Numbered from the stretch's first letter, positions 46,317 to 59,602 are shown. The stretch is 64,000 nucleotides of DNA from Thinopyrum elongatum (GCA_011799875.1 CM022303.1:277646904-277710903), one strand, 5' to 3'. Notes: generated by a model from the letters alone, not told the origin. A program made the numbers and translations.

Positions 46317-47835
46317 TGATACGTCCATTTTGCATCATATTTTCCTACTGTTATTTATGATGTTTTTATGCATGATAATGCTTTTTGGAGTAATTCTAAT
46401 GCCTTTTCTCTCATAATATGCAAGGTACACACAAAGAGGGAGAATTCCGGCAGCTGAAAATCTGGACCTGAAAAAGCTACGTCAGGCTACCTATTCTACA
46501 CAACTCCAAATGAGCTGAAACTTTACGGGGATTTTTTATGGAATAAATGAGAAATATTGGAGGCAATAAGTACCAGAGGGGGCCCACCAGGTGGGCACAA
46601 CCCACCTGGGAACGCCAGGGAGCCCTGGCGTTCCCTGGTGGGTTGTGCTCCCCTCGGCCCACCTCCGGTGCCCATCTTCTGGTATATAAGTCATTTTGAC
46701 CTAGAAAAAATAAGGAGAGGACTTTCGGTACGGAGAACCGCCGTCTTGAGGAGGAACTTGGGCAGGAGCACTTTTCCCCTCCGGCGGAGCGATTCCGCCG
46801 GGGGAACTTCCCTCCCGGAGGGGGAAATCATCGTCATCATCATCACCAACAACTCTCCCATCTTGGGGAGGGCAATCTCCATCAACATCTTCAACATCAC
46901 CATCTCCTCTCAAACCCTAGTTCATCTCTTGTGTTCAATCTTTGTACCGGAACTATAGATTGGTGCTTGTGGGTGACTAGTAGTGTTGATTACATCTTGT
47001 AGTTGATTACTATATGGTTTATTTGGTGGAAGATTATATGTTCAGATCCAATATGCTATTTAATACCCCTCCGATCTTGAGCATGATTATCATTTGTGAG
47101 TAGTTACTTTTGTTCTTGAGGTCACGGGAGAAATTATGTTGCAAGTAATCATATGAACTTGATATGTGTTCGATATTTTGATAGTATGTTTGTTGTGGTT
47201 CCCTTAGTGGTGTCATGTGAACGTCGACTACATGACACTTCACCATATTTCCCCCTAAGGGAATGCATTGTGGAGTAGTTATTAGATGATGGGTTGCGAG
47301 AGTGATAGAAGCTTAAACCCTAGTTTATGCGCTATTCCGTAAGGGACCGATTGGATCCAAAAGTTTAATGTTATGGTTAGAATTTATTCTTAATACTTTT
47401 CTCGTAGTTGCGGATGCTTGCGAGGGGGTTAATCATAAGTAGGAGGTTTGTTGAAGTAAGAACGGCACCTAAGCACCGGTCCACCCACATACCAAATTAT
47501 CAAAGTAGCGAACACGAATCAAACCAACATGATGAAAGTGACTAGATGAAATTCCCGTGTACCCTCAAGATCGCTTTGCTTATTATAAGAGATTGTTTTG
47601 GCCTGTCCTTTGCCTCAAAAGGATTGGGCTACCTTGCTGCACTTTTGTTACTACTATTGTTACTTGCTCGTTACAAATTATCTGGCTATCAAACTACTCT
47701 GCTACTTACAATTTCAGTACTTGCAGACATTACCTTGCTGAAAACCGCTTGTCATTTCCTTCTGCTCCTCGTTGGGTTTGACACTCTTACTTATCGAAAA
47801 GGCTACAATTGATCCCATATACTTGTGGGTCATCA
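46317..47835 (+). repeat. 3' LTR of B
   Basis: 1519 bp, the same length as the 5' LTR. The hairpin core at 46608-46635 is a perfect 13-bp palindrome around AG. The right flank is AGGGG. Confidence 0.93.
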
Positions 47836-49141
47836 AGGGGGCTCCGACGGGAGCACAACCCACCTGGCCGAGCCTGGGGACCCAGGCATGCCCTGGTGGG
47901 TTATGCCCACCTCGGCCGCCAGCCGCACCACCTCTTTGCTCTATAAATACCCCCAAAATCCAAAAACCCTAGGGGAGTCGACGAAACACAATTCCAGCCG
48001 CCGCAAGTTCCAGAACCAATCTAGACACCATCACGGAGGGGTTCATCATCCTCATTGGTGCCTCTCCGATGATGCGTGAGTAGTTCATTGTAGACCTATG
48101 GGTCCATAGTTAGTAGCTAGATGGCTTCCTCTCTCTCTTTTGATTCTCAATACAATGGTCTCTTGGAGATCTATTTGATGTAACTCTTTTTGTGGTGTGT
48201 TTGTTGGGATCCGATGAACTTTGAGTTTATGATCAGATCTATTTATCCATGAAAGTTATTTGAGTTTCTTTGATCTCTTATATGCATGATTACTTATAGC
48301 CTCATATTTCTTTTTCGAATCTTTGGTTTAGTTAGGCCAACTAGATCGATTTTTCTTGCCATGGGAAGAGGTGCTTTGTGATGGGTTCGGTCGTGCGGTG
48401 TTCTTTCCCAGTGATAGAAGGGGCAGCAAGACACGTATTGATCATTGCTATTAAGGATAACAAGATGGGGTCTATTCCTACATGAATAGATATTGTCTAC
48501 ATCATGTCATCGTTCTTATTGCATTACTCCGTTTTTCCATGAACTTAATACACTAGATGCATGCTAGATAGCGGTCGATGTGTGGAGTAATAGTAGTAGA
48601 TGCAGGCAGGAGTCGGTCTACTAATCTTGGACGTGATGCCTATATAATGATCATTGCCTGGATATCGTCATAATTATTTGAAGTTCTATCAATTGCCCAA
48701 CAGTAATTTGTTTACTCGCCGTATGCTATTTTTCTCGAGAGAAGCCACTAGTGAAATCTACGGCCCCCGGGTCTATTCTTTATCATATTTGCTTTGAGAT
48801 ATTTTTTTTATTTGCTTTTGTTTTCAGATCTATTATTCTAAAAACCCAAAAATACCTTGCTACACTTTTTCTTTCTTTATTTATTTTGTTCTATCATGAG
48901 ATCTATTTATCCAAAAGCATACAATCCAATCTATCTTTTACACGAGAGGGATTGACAACCGCTCTTACGCGTCGGGTTGCAAGTATTTGTTCTTTGTGTG
49001 TAGGTACCATTTACATAGTGTTGCTTGGTTCTCCTACTGGTTTGATAACCTTGGTTTCATCACTGAGGGAAATACGTACCGTAGCTGTGCTGCATCATCC
49101 CTTCCTCTTCGGGGAAATACTGACGCGGACACGAGCCATCA

Positions 49142-51068
49142 TATATCCAATAGCGACATGGTGCTTCCTCAGAGTTTTCAATAATCTCTTTTCTTCATGC
49201 TCTGAAAGGATAGCACTAATAATAACATGATATATCTTCTTTTCATCAAGATAAGCATATTTCAGAGTATCGGGTAATTGTTTGAGCTCAAACACAGGAT
49301 CACTCTTGGGTGGAAGAGGATCTCCAAGAGTCTCAACAGGCAAGTTGTGTTTCAAAACAGGCATTTGTTTAAAGAATATCTCATCTATTTCGTTTCCTTC
49401 ATTCATATGCATATCATTTTCATGGTCTAGCAAATATTGTTCTAAAGGATCAATAGGAGGCACGACAATAGAAGCAAGACCAATAATTTCATCCTTACTA
49501 GGTGATTCTTTATCACGGGGTTGTCTACGGAATTTGGAGAAATTAAACTCATGAGACACATCACCGAAACTTACACTAATAGTTTCTTTCTCACAATCTC
49601 CCTTAGCATTAACCGTGTTCAGGAAAGGTCTACCAAATATAATGGGACAAAAATCATCTTGTGGGGAACCAAGAACTATAAAATCAGTAGGCTATTTTAT
49701 TTTCCCACAGAAGACTTCAACATCTCTAACAATCCCAAGTGGTGTGATAGTATCTCTATTAGCAAGCTTAATAGTAACATCAATGTCTTCTATCTCAGCA
49801 GGTGCAATATCATTCATAATTTCTTGATATAAAGTAAATGGAATTGCACTCACACTAGCACCCAAATCACATAAGCCATGATAACAACGATCTCCTATTT
49901 TAACAGAGACAACAGGCATGCCAACAACAGGTTTATATTTCTATTTTTCATCGGTTTTGGCAATTCTAGTAGCTTCATCACAGAAATAAATAACATGCCC
50001 ATCAATATTTTCAACCAAGAGATCTTTAAACATAGCAACATTAGAACTTTAATTTGTTCAGAGGGTGTAGGTGTTCTTGTATAACTCTTGTGAACCACAG
50101 CTGAAGCTTTAGCATGTTCTTTTATCCTAACAGGAAAAGGTGGTTTCTCAATCTAAGCAGTAGGAATAACTGGATCAACATTATAAGTAGTGGTTTCTTA
50201 TCTAGCTTCAATGGGTTCTACTATTTTTACTTCAATGGGAGGATGATATTTAAACCACTTCTCCTTAGGGAGATCAACATGAGTAGCAAACGATTCATAG
50301 AAAGAAGCTACTATCTCAGAGTCAAGTCCATATTTAGTGCTAAAATTATGAAAAGCATCGGTATCCATAAAAGATCAAACACAATCAAACTCAAGCTTTA
50401 TACCTGACTCCTTACCTTCGTCGAGCTCCCGTTCTTCAAAGTTACATTTAATTCTTTCCAAAATGTCCCATCTGAATTCAACAGTCTTCTTCATAAAAGA
50501 ACCAATACAAGAAGTATCGAGAATGGATTGATCATTACGAGAAAGACGAGCATAAAAATTCTGAATAATAATTTCTCTTGAGAGCTCATGATTGGGGCAT
50601 GAATATAACATTTACTTAAGCCTTCCCCAAGCTTGAGCGATACTTTCTCCTTCACGAGGACAAAAATTATATATATAATTCCGATCACGATGAACCAGAT
50701 GCATAGGATAAAACTTCTGATGAAATTTCAATCGGTTGTAATTCCAAGCTCCAATATCATCACATAGCCTATACCATGTCAATGCCTTTCCATTCAAAGA
50801 TAAAAGAGAAGACCTTCTTCTTGACTTCATCTCTGGGTAAACCTGCAAGCTTAAATAATCCACAAACTTCATCCACATAGATTAGATGCATATCAGGATG
50901 TAGTGTTCCATCTCCTGCATAAGGATTAGCTAGTAGTTTTTCTATCACACCCGAAGGAATATCATAATAAATATTTTCAGTAGGTGCAGTAGGTTGAGGA
51001 GAAACTCTTTGTTCTTCCGATCGAGGTGAAGATACCCCGAACAAGCCCCTCAAAGGATTATTTTCCAT
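49142..51068 (-). pseudogene. gag-pro: Gag, protease and linker of D
   Basis: Minus strand from ATG 51068 (MENNPLRGLFG). The capsid region is broken by a frameshift near 50800 and a TAA at about 50612. Recognisable pieces are GKALTWYRLCDDIG, NYIYNFCPREGES and the MLYSCPNHELS helix. The protease motif CDLGASVSAIPF lies near 49870. The linker (PSKDEIIGLASIVVPP) runs to 49142, where solo LTR I interrupts it (TSD TATAT), and continues at 37252. It closely follows B's Gag-protease, with different breaks. Confidence 0.85.
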
Positions 51069-51120
51069 AGTGACAAGTCACAATAAATTTCAGCACATTA
51101 TATAAATTTTTCCTTACCAA

Positions 51121-51136
51121 ATTCCACTCACCAAAG
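51121..51136 (-). promoter_or_regulatory. Splice donor in the gag leader of D
   Basis: Minus strand TTTGGTGAGTGG with intron G at 51131, between PBS and gag ATG, the same place as the GGTAAGT donor of B. It could pair with the acceptor at 13694-13693. Confidence 0.45.
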
Positions 51137-51145
51137 GCGCTTCAC

Positions 51146-51163
51146 TCCCCGGCAACGGTGCCA
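51146..51163 (-). promoter_or_regulatory. PBS of D, tRNA-Asp type
   Basis: 17 of 18 match (TGGCACC instead of TGGCGCC), 11 nt after the 5' LTR. Confidence 0.8.
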
Positions 51164-51174
51164 GAAAAGAGTCT

Positions 51175-52351
51175 TGATGACCCACAAGTATACGGTATCA
51201 ATTGTAGTCCTTTCGATAAGTAAGAGTGTCGAACCCAATGAGGAGCAGAAGGAAATGATAAGCGGTTTTCAGCAAGGTATTTTCTGCAGGCACTGAAATT
51301 ATCGGTAACAGATAATTTGGTGGTAAGATAATTCATAACGGGTAACAAGTAACAAGTGTAACAAAGGTGCAGCACGGTGGCCCAATCCTTTTTATAGCAA
51401 AGGATAAGCCTGGACGAACTCTTATATAAAGCAAAGCGCTCCCGAGGACACATGGGAATTATTGTCAAGCTAGTTTTCATCATGCTGATATAATTTGCGT
51501 TCGCAACTTTGATACTTTGAAATGCGGCTGGACTGGTGCTTAGGTGCTGTCCTTACTTGGACAAGACTCCCACTTATGATTAACCCCTCTCGCAAGCATC
51601 CGCAACTACGAAATAAGAATTAAGATAAATCTAACCATCGCATGAAACATGTGGATCCAAATCAGCCCCTTACGAAGCAACGCATAAACTAGGGTTTAAT
51701 CTTCTGTCACTCTAGCAACCCATCATCTACTTATTACTTCCCAATGCCTTCCCCTAGGCCCAAATCATGGTGAAGTGTCATATAGTCCACGTTCACATAA
51801 CACCACTAGAGGAAAGACAACATACATCTCATCAATATATCGAACGAATACCAAATTCACATGATTACTTATAACAAGACTTCTCCCATATTCTAAGGAA
51901 CAAACATAAGTACTCACAAAGCATGTTCATGTTCAAGATCAGAGGTGTAATAAATATCATTAAGGATCTGAACATACGATCTTCCACCAAATAAACCAAC
52001 TAGCATCAACTACAAGGAGTAATCGACACTACTAGCAACCCACATGTACCAATCTGAGGTTCGGAGGCAAAGATTGAATACAAGAGATGAACTAGGGTTT
52101 GAGAGGAGATGGTGTTGGTGAAGATGTTGATAAAGATTGACCCTCCCTTGATGAGCGGATTGTTGGTGATGACGATGGCTTCGATTTCCCCCTCCCAGAG
52201 GGAAGTTTCCCCAACAGAATCGCTCTGCCGAAGCCCTAGATTGCTTCTGCCTAGGTTCCACCTCGAGACGGTGGCGCTTTATCCCGAAAGCTTCCTTATG
52301 GTTTTTTCTAGGTCAAAACCTTTCATATAGCAGAAGATGGACACCGGGAGC
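51175..52351 (-). repeat. 5' LTR of D, truncated by element H
   Basis: Collinear with 3780-4966 of D's other LTR (GGGTCATCA end on the minus strand at 51175). It stops at 52351 where H begins, about 15 nt before the position of the LTR hairpin. The rest should lie beyond the window. Confidence 0.85.
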
Positions 52352-53857
52352 TGATAACCCACAAGTATAGGGGATCGTTTGTATCCTTTTTCGATAAATA
52401 AGAGTGTCGAACCCAACGAGGAGGTAAAGGTAGAACAAATATTCCCTCAAGTTCTATCGACCACCGATACAACTCTACACACACTTTAATGTTTGCTTTA
52501 CCTAGAACAAGTTTGAAACTATTTTGTAGGTGTGATGCTAGAACTAATATGCAAGAATAAAAATACGAGTACTTTGCGAGATAATAAAAGTTAGTTGTTT
52601 AGTAAATAGCTTTTTGTCACTCAAGAAAGTTATTTGTCCCTAGGCGATCGATAACTAGACCGGTGATCATTATTGCAATTTTATATGAGGGAGAGGCATG
52701 AGCTAACATACTTTTTGTACTTGGATCATATGCACTTATGATTGGAACTCTAGCAAGCATCACCAACTACCAAAGAAAAGATCATTCAGGTAAAACGCAA
52801 CCATAGCATTAAGTATCAAGTCCTCTTTACTGCCATACGCAACAACCACTTACTCGGGTATGTGCTTCTGTCACTCACACCACCCACCATAAGCGAATCA
52901 TGAACGTATTGCAACACCCTACAGCAGGGATCCCTCACATTTGCGCGACATGGAGGGCACCATAGGACAGCACCAAAATAAAATATACAACTCAGACCAA
53001 TCATGATCATCAATCAACCCATAGGACAAAATAGATCTACTCAAACATCATAGGATAACCACATATCATTGGATAATAATATATAGTGTTGAGCACCATG
53101 TTTAAGTAGAGAATTGCAGCAGGAATAGAGAGGTTACACCGCTGCATAGAGGGGGACAAAGTTGGTGTTGACGGTAGCAAGATTGTTGATGTAGATCGCC
53201 GTCACGATCCTTGCCCCGGTGGCACTCCGACGCCACCGGGAGAGAGGGGGAGAGAGCCCCCATCCTTGTTCTTCTTCCTTGGCCTCCCCCTAGATGGGAG
53301 GAGAGTTCCCCTCTGGTCCATGGCCTCCATGGCGGCAGAGGGGCGAGAGCCCCTCCTAGATTGGGTCTATCTCTCTGTTCTCTTCAGTTTCACGTTCCTG
53401 TTTTCTGGACGAAAACCGTTTCTTATATTCCCGGAGATCCGTAACTCCGATTGCGCTGAAATTTTAGCACAATTTTTTTACGGATATAAGCTTCCTTGAG
53501 CCCAAAGTAGAGCCCCAACTGACTTACGGGGTGCCCACAAGGCACCACCGCGTGCCAGGGAGGAGGCTGCGCCTTGGTGTCTTGTGGAGGCCGTTGGCCT
53601 CCGTTTGCGTTGATTCCACCTCCCAAAAATCACATATATTCCAAAATAATTCTCCGTAAATTTTTATCGCGTTTGGACTTTGTTTGATATGGATATTCTG
53701 CAAAACAAAAAACATGCAACAAACAACAACTGGCACTGGGAACTAGATCAATATGTTAGTCCCAAAAAATGATATAAATTGTTGCCAAAAGTATGTAAAA
53801 GTTGGATAATATTGGCATGGAACAATAAAAAATTATAGATATAACAGAGACGTATTA
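52352..53857 (-). repeat. 3' LTR of H
   Basis: 1506 bp. On the plus strand it reads TGATAACCC...GACGTATTA; the last bases have mutated from the expected TATCA. A hairpin-type GC-rich block (GCCCACAAGGCACC...GGTGTCTTGTGG) is at about 53530-53590, with TATAAGAAACG-type TATA on the minus strand near 53420. Confidence 0.75.
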
Positions 53858-54158
53858 GCATCCCCAAGCTTAATTCCTGCTCGTCCTCGAGTAGGCAAAT
53901 GATAAAAAAGATAATTTTTGATGTGGAATGCTACCTCAAATAATCTTGATCATATATCTAATCATGGCATGAATATTAAGACATGAGTGATTCAAAGCAA
54001 TAGTCTATAATTTGACATAAAGACATCAATACTCAGGCATCCCAACAAACAATCATGTCTTTCAAAATATCAATGCTAAAGAACACTATCCCTACAAAAT
54101 CATATAGTCTTGTCATGCTCAATCTTTTTAACATGAAGTATTTATCATGCACAACCCC
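53858..54158 (-). other. Internal non-coding DNA of H, first part
   Basis: A PPT-like GCTTGGGGATGC on the minus strand abuts the LTR, followed by sequence matching about 9730-10060 of G and 34190-34545 of C. No gene. Confidence 0.7.
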
Positions 54159-54609
54159 TGTCGGTGTCAAAACCGGCGGATCTCGGGTAGGGGGTCCCGA
54201 ACTATGGACCTTGAATCGATGGGGAACAGTAAATGTGGGAGACGATGTTTACCCAGGTTCGGACCCTCTCTAAGAGGTAAACCCTACGTCCTGCTTGATT
54301 ATATTGCTTGTGTATAAGGGGGTTACAGAGTAGATCTACCACGAGATGAGATGAACTAAACCCTAACTAGTAGGATGGTGATTGTTCTTCTAGCCTCTAC
54401 GGACTAAGACCCTTGGTTTATATAGACACCAGGGGTGCTAGGGTTTACAGATAGTCGGTTACATCAAGGAAACTCCGGATCTTCCATCTTGACTTGGGGT
54501 GCACACCAAGGCAAAAAAGGTCTTCGGTCCGGATACAATGTGGCCCATCAAACCGGCCCATGTGAGACATGCCGGCATCTCGAGGACCCCCTAATCCAAG
54601 ACTCCCTCA
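54159..54609 (-). repeat. 3' LTR of J2
   Basis: 451 bp; plus strand TGTCGGTGTCAAAACC...GACTCCCTCA. On the minus strand TATATAAACC near 54415 is a candidate TATA. Confidence 0.88.
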
Positions 54610-55187
54610 GTAGCCCCCGAACTAGCATTCAACACTGTCTTCGTATTACTCCCGTGACTGTAGACTCCGGCTTGCAGGCGAGTTCCCTTGTTTTCTGAAT
54701 ATTTGGAATAATCTTCTCCAATTAGGCCTCTTAAATGGATGCTTGATCTAGTTTGGCTATTCACCGGACCATATCCGGATTCCAAACCATCAAGTTTACT
54801 TAGCCTCAAAGGTCAATCGTTCCAATGTGAACAGTATTTTTAGCTAGCAACCTTCGGTGAAGGGTCACGACCAATCGAACCATTATGAGGGCTCGATGCG
54901 TGGCTCGAGGCACCCCCTCCGTCGACACGTCCCATCTAGGCGGAGATTGTGTTTCGTTCTTTAAGGGATTTGATCAATGATCCCCCACATCTACCCGCGC
55001 GTGACGCTTCAGATATATCGGGAAGTGGCGAGGCCTACGACGCGTTTAAAGGATTCCTGGTATCCTGACTGCTTACAAAAAGGAAACAACCATAGTTATC
55101 CCCATACGCCTTTCTTCTTCCTTTCGCCACAGAGCTCAAGTGCCCCATCTCAACTTTTATCCAAAGCTCCACTCCCCGTATTTGGCG

Positions 55188-58100
55188 ATGGCGGGATCCG
55201 GTGCGGGAGGCAAATGGGAGGCCTCGACCGTCACCAATAAGGATATCGAGGACTTGAAGCACGCTGGCTATCTTCCAGCCGTCGTCGTTCACCGGGCCCC
55301 AGAAGTAGGCCAGGTCATTCCCACACCGCGGCCTAGCTAGAGGGTGGTGTTCATCCCCCACTTCATCAGGGGGCTAGGCTTTCCACTCCACCCCTTTGTT
55401 CGAGGGTTGTTGTACTTTTATGGGCTAGACTTTCATGATCTAGCCCCGAACTCCATCCTCCACCTTTTATCCTTCATCATCATTTGCGAGGTTTTCCTCC
55501 GGATCCATCCGCACTTTGGCTCATGGTTGAAGGTATTCAATGTGAAGCCAAAGATTGTGGACGGCCAACAAGCGGATTGCGGGGGAGCCATGGTCAGCAA
55601 GCTTACTCATGTAGAGTGGCCGGTGGGCACATTTATAGACATTGTCAAAGTTTGGCAGAGAGAGTGGTTTTACATCACGGAACCACGTGACGCGGCCTGG
55701 GCGGCGGCCCCAGAGTTCAGATTCGGACCACCCATGAGGCTGACGTCGTGGACCAAGAAGAGCCCCGACTAGGGGGCCCTCCGAAGAAGTGGACATGTTG
55801 CAGAAACGCATCCTTAGCGTGAAGAAGGCTGGTGTCAAGCTGACCAACATGATCCAGGTGATGCTCAACCGCCGCCTCCTCCCTTGCCAACAGCAGGACA
55901 CCCCGATGTGGGCGTACAAGTCCGAAGACCCCACCACCGTGCGCCACTTCCTCGACAGCACCTACGACAAGATGTGGAGGGCGCTATTCAAACCCCAAAA
56001 AGAGGATTGGCCAGCAGAAGATGAGGAGGATGCCAGCCTCAATGCCGAACACCCTCCCAAGAAGGTAAAAAGGCTCTCATCCGCTCCAATGTCGGGCATT
56101 CACGTTACAATAGATTGACTCTTCGCTCTCCTATTTCCACAAGGTTGGCTCGAGAAGGCCGAGAAGATGAATAGTCCAGCCCCACTGCCCGAAGACCCCA
56201 GGTCGGCTCAGCTGGAAGAAATGCTGGCCACGATGCCTTATAAGGCACCAGCGAAAAAGGAGAAAAAGAGAAAGAAGAACCCCGCGAGGGAGGCCCGGGA
56301 AGGCCTCCGCTCGCGGATCCCTTCGGACACCAAGTCCGGGGACACCCACGCCCCTTCCATGAATGAGGGGGAGGAGGATGAGGAGGGGGAAGAGGAGAGT
56401 GACTCTCCCCGTACCAAAAAAAGAGCGGCCTCCACCGAGGCCGAAGAAGGACATCCTTCGAAGATGAGTAGGGGGAAGCTGGTCATACCTGATGACAGTT
56501 CAGACTCTGGTAAGGAGTCCATAGCCTCCGAGAAAGTCCCGGAGAAGGTTCGTAGGGTCAAGCTCCGCGCGAAAAGGTGAGAATCCGAACACTTTCTGGG
56601 CATTGGTTTTAGTAACCCAATACTAAATGCATGTGCACACTCATGTTGTAGCCCGCCGCGTGACCTCCCTACCGACCAGATATCGGAGGGCATCTCTCCG
56701 CCAGCCGATCTGGCGGAAAGCGGGGGCAACTCGCATTCTACGCCTCCTTCGGTCATCGAAGAGAGCGGAGAGGTGCTATCCCAGAGGACCCCGCCCGTGA
56801 CGAACACGGGGGGTGACGTCAATGTTGACATGGCCGAAGCTAACACTTCGGCCGCCAAAGACCAGGAGAAGGAGCTTGGGAAAACTGAGCCTTCTCAGAA
56901 GATAATTCCGGAGCCTTCAAGGCCTTCCAAAGTGTCACAACCACCCTTCAACAAAGGTGGAGCCGAGGCCCTGCCACCAGCGCCGAGCACCAGGGTCTGG
57001 GTCGCGGCATAGTTGCCAGACCTGATGGAGGAGGCCGTGAATGGCTCCTGCATAGTAGCCGAACATCGCGCCCTGATGGGTGCGGTTTTACAAAATGTTC
57101 GGTCCGTTAACAGCGGATTAAAACAAGCTTTTGACGGCCACCTGACAAGCTTTGAGGTAAGAAAAGTAATGTTCTTTCCTTCATAAAAGTATATTTTATA
57201 GTCAGGATATTAACGATCCTTATACATAGCAGCCCCCGAGACTCTGGCAGGTTTTGAAAAGAAACCTGGCTGAGGATCCAGATTGCCAGAATGAGAGGCT
57301 AACCGAGGTGCTTGTTATGTGACTGCAGGCTTCAGCGTTAGCAGCGGTAGCCAATGCCGCCGAACTTGCTGAGATGAATCGGAAGCTTAAGCGATCCGAT
57401 GAAGAGCTTGACCTCGTCAACAAACGGTTCGACGAGGCACAAGGTTAATATGAGTGAAATGTGGTTTCTTGGGATTCTTTGTCGAACAAGGTATCCGGAA
57501 TTATCCCTAAGCGAGAGACTATTTTGCAGCTGCCGCCGTGGAGGTCGAAAGGCTCAAGGCCGAACTGTTGCGGGCCAAAAAGGAAGCGGCCAAACAGAAG
57601 GTGACAGCCGAACAGGTGGCTGCCGATCTCGTGTTGGTGAAAACCGAACGCGAGAAGCATGAGGCCAGGGTGGCCGAAGTGCAACAAGAGCACAAGGATG
57701 CCGTCATGAAATGTGAGGACCTTGAGCAAAAGAACAAGGAGCATGCCACTGTGCTGGCGAACATGAAGACGGAGATCCAAGAGGGGCGGTCAGAAACACG
57801 GAGCGCCCGGGAGGAGCTCCGGCAAGTGAAGCTAATTGCCAATGGTAAGCAGTACTTACTGCAGAGTGTATTTGGTGGTCAAAGATTCAAGTTGCTCACC
57901 CGGGTCTGGCGTTTTGCAGGCGCCTTTGCGGAGCTCCTGAGGAGTGCGACTGATGCATCGAGGCATTATGCGGCTCGGGAGGGTGACACTGATCTGAGGC
58001 TATTCTGGGCACAGTTCGAGGCGCCCGAGCACCCTCCCCTTCCCGTTAATCAAATGAAGCAAATGATGGAGCTGCACCGCATGGTGGAGCTAGCCATGAA

Positions 58101-58403
58101 GGATCTTTGTGTCCAGTTATGGCCTGCCGAGCCCATACCGACCAGCTACTTTGTCCTGGTGGCCAAGCTGTGTGATGCTTCTGCTCGTATCGGGGCCATT
58201 TAGCGCTATGTATGCATTGAAGGGGCTCTGATGGCGTTCACAAAGACGATGGTGCACTGGCCGAAAATCAAGCCCGTCGAAATGGCCACCGGTCCTCAGC
58301 CAACTCGGAAGGAGCATAGGCGCCCGGAGCAATACTTCGCCGCCGTGATGGACGAGGCTCGGGCAGTGGAGGCGCAGTGCTCCAAGGATGTACTACTTGA
58401 GTA
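55188..58403 (+). pseudogene. Antisense multi-exon extra gene of J2 (gypsy-type transposon domain plus coiled coil)
   Basis: Starts at ATG 55188 (MAGSGAGGKWEAS). The first exon block carries a domain recalling the 'putative gypsy type transposon' family (Transposase_28): FIPHFIRGLGFPLHPFVRG, then LRIHPHFGSWLKVF. Further exons: a Lys/Glu-rich exon to AAAAG at 56576, 56652-57156, 57329-57443, 57530-57844 and 57920-58403. The last four introns have GT-AG ends and phases that join; the intron near 56065-56143 is less certain. The C-terminal exons are coiled coil. Breaks: TAG at 55338, a frameshift near 55755, and TAGs at 57010 and 58201. Being antisense to the element's RNA, its introns would survive retrotransposition. 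Role unknown. Confidence 0.65.
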
Positions 58404-59602
58404 AATGTGTTGCGATGTGTGAACTTGTAATTAAACCTTATGCTTATTGAGGTAGTGGTATTTTGTATGGTTTATCATACTTGTGTGTTTGTATGATTTT
58501 AATTTTGACTCATGTGTGGCCGTTTTATCCTGAAAGTTACCAGTCGTCGGCTTCAGCCCCCACGTAGATGCTACGAGGGGTGTTCCATCCTCCGCACTGT
58601 AACCCTTAGCCAACGTCTCGGTGCCCGGAGGCGGTTGTGTAGGAGGGGAACAAGGCAATCAGACTATGCGGCTTTATTACCTTCACGTAGCCATAGGAGC
58701 TTGACTATGGGGGCTGGTGACCAGCCCCCAGTGTGGTGAGATGTTGGGCGAACCTTAGGGCCGAACATCAATCACTTGATTGTTCAAAGAGAATCCTTCA
58801 TAGTACACAGGACAATCACAAACGATTCGTAGGTTTGAAACCAGTCATCGGACTATCGACCAGTTCTCGCCTATTATGATAGTCAGTTTTCGGCTTTCTC
58901 CACCGAGGTACTTGACCGAACTAGGCGGAAGTACAATCGCAGTGGTTCTCCCTTTACCTTCTTAGCCGAACATGTGGAACGTAAGAAGATAAGCACAGGA
59001 GCAGGGCAACCCAACTATTGACCCAAGACATAATTCGGAACTGGTGCATATAATGCAATATCCGAGACGCCGGACACAGTAGAAAGTAGGGTGCCAGACT
59101 TAGCATGCGGGGCGAGCCTAACGGTCGAGCCCCAGGTCTATAAGCCGGTTTGCATGTAAGAGCGAATATGCGCCATACGGGTTCAAGACAAGATCGATGA
59201 GCGGGGAAAAGAGTGCAGTATGAATAATTGTATGAGGACCAAAAAAGGCTTGCATTATTTCCCATAGTCTCATGACGTTTAGTCGTACAATTCGAACTGC
59301 CGAACAAAGCGTCAGAAAGGATACATTCTTTCAAAAAAGAAGGAGAATTTACAGATGAAAGGTTTGCGTAGGGCCTTGATGTGTGGGTTAATTCCCGAAC
59401 TGTGCCCTACTGCATGTCTGCGCCTTTGCTTATGTTGGGAGGATCAACATCATGGGGTGGTTGTCTAGCAGCGGGTCCTTGAAAAGGAGCATTCGAGAGA
59501 TCGTTGCGTTGGTAAGGCTTGATGCTGCATAGGTCCTTGATGATGCCTGTTTGTCGTCCGAAGACGCATTGTGCCATGGTATGATTGAACCGGACTCTTG
59601 GT
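58404..59602. other. Non-coding middle of J2
   Basis: No supported coding frame and no pol remnant. Aligns with 1376-2600 of J1. It separates the convergent 3' ends of the antisense gene and gag-protease. Confidence 0.6.

Larger units (their letters stand above)
37520..47835 (+). mobile_element. Full-length autonomous-type Athila-like element B
   Basis: 10.3 kb with two 1519-bp LTRs and a perfect TSD AGGGG (37515-37519 and 47836-47840). Internal order: PBS, leader with two splice donors, gag, protease, RT, RNase H, integrase, intron-like segment, ORF3, tail, PPT. The LTRs differ at about 51 sites by eye (about 3.4%). At the commonly used grass intergenic rate of 1.3e-8 per site per year that is on the order of one million years. 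Gag and pol carry two frameshifts and several stops, so it is inactive. Confidence 0.93.
37253..49141 (+). mobile_element. Solo LTR I, split by element B
   Basis: 37253-37519 plus 47841-49141 gives about 1568 bp, TGATACGTC...GAGCCATCA, flanked by the perfect TSD TATAT (37248-37252 and 49142-49146). There is no internal domain, so it is the product of LTR-LTR recombination. It is closely related to the LTR of C in order and length. Its GC-rich hairpin (about 47851-47912) begins about 10 nt after the point where B inserted. Confidence 0.88.

Noticed and set aside
49095..49141. C-terminal residues after D's linker frame at 49142
   Set aside because: They are translated from solo LTR I and are not part of D.
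56238..56858. 206-codon minus-strand frame in J2
   Set aside because: It is antisense to a Lys/Glu-rich exon with good splice phases and shows only low-complexity Ser/Phe composition.
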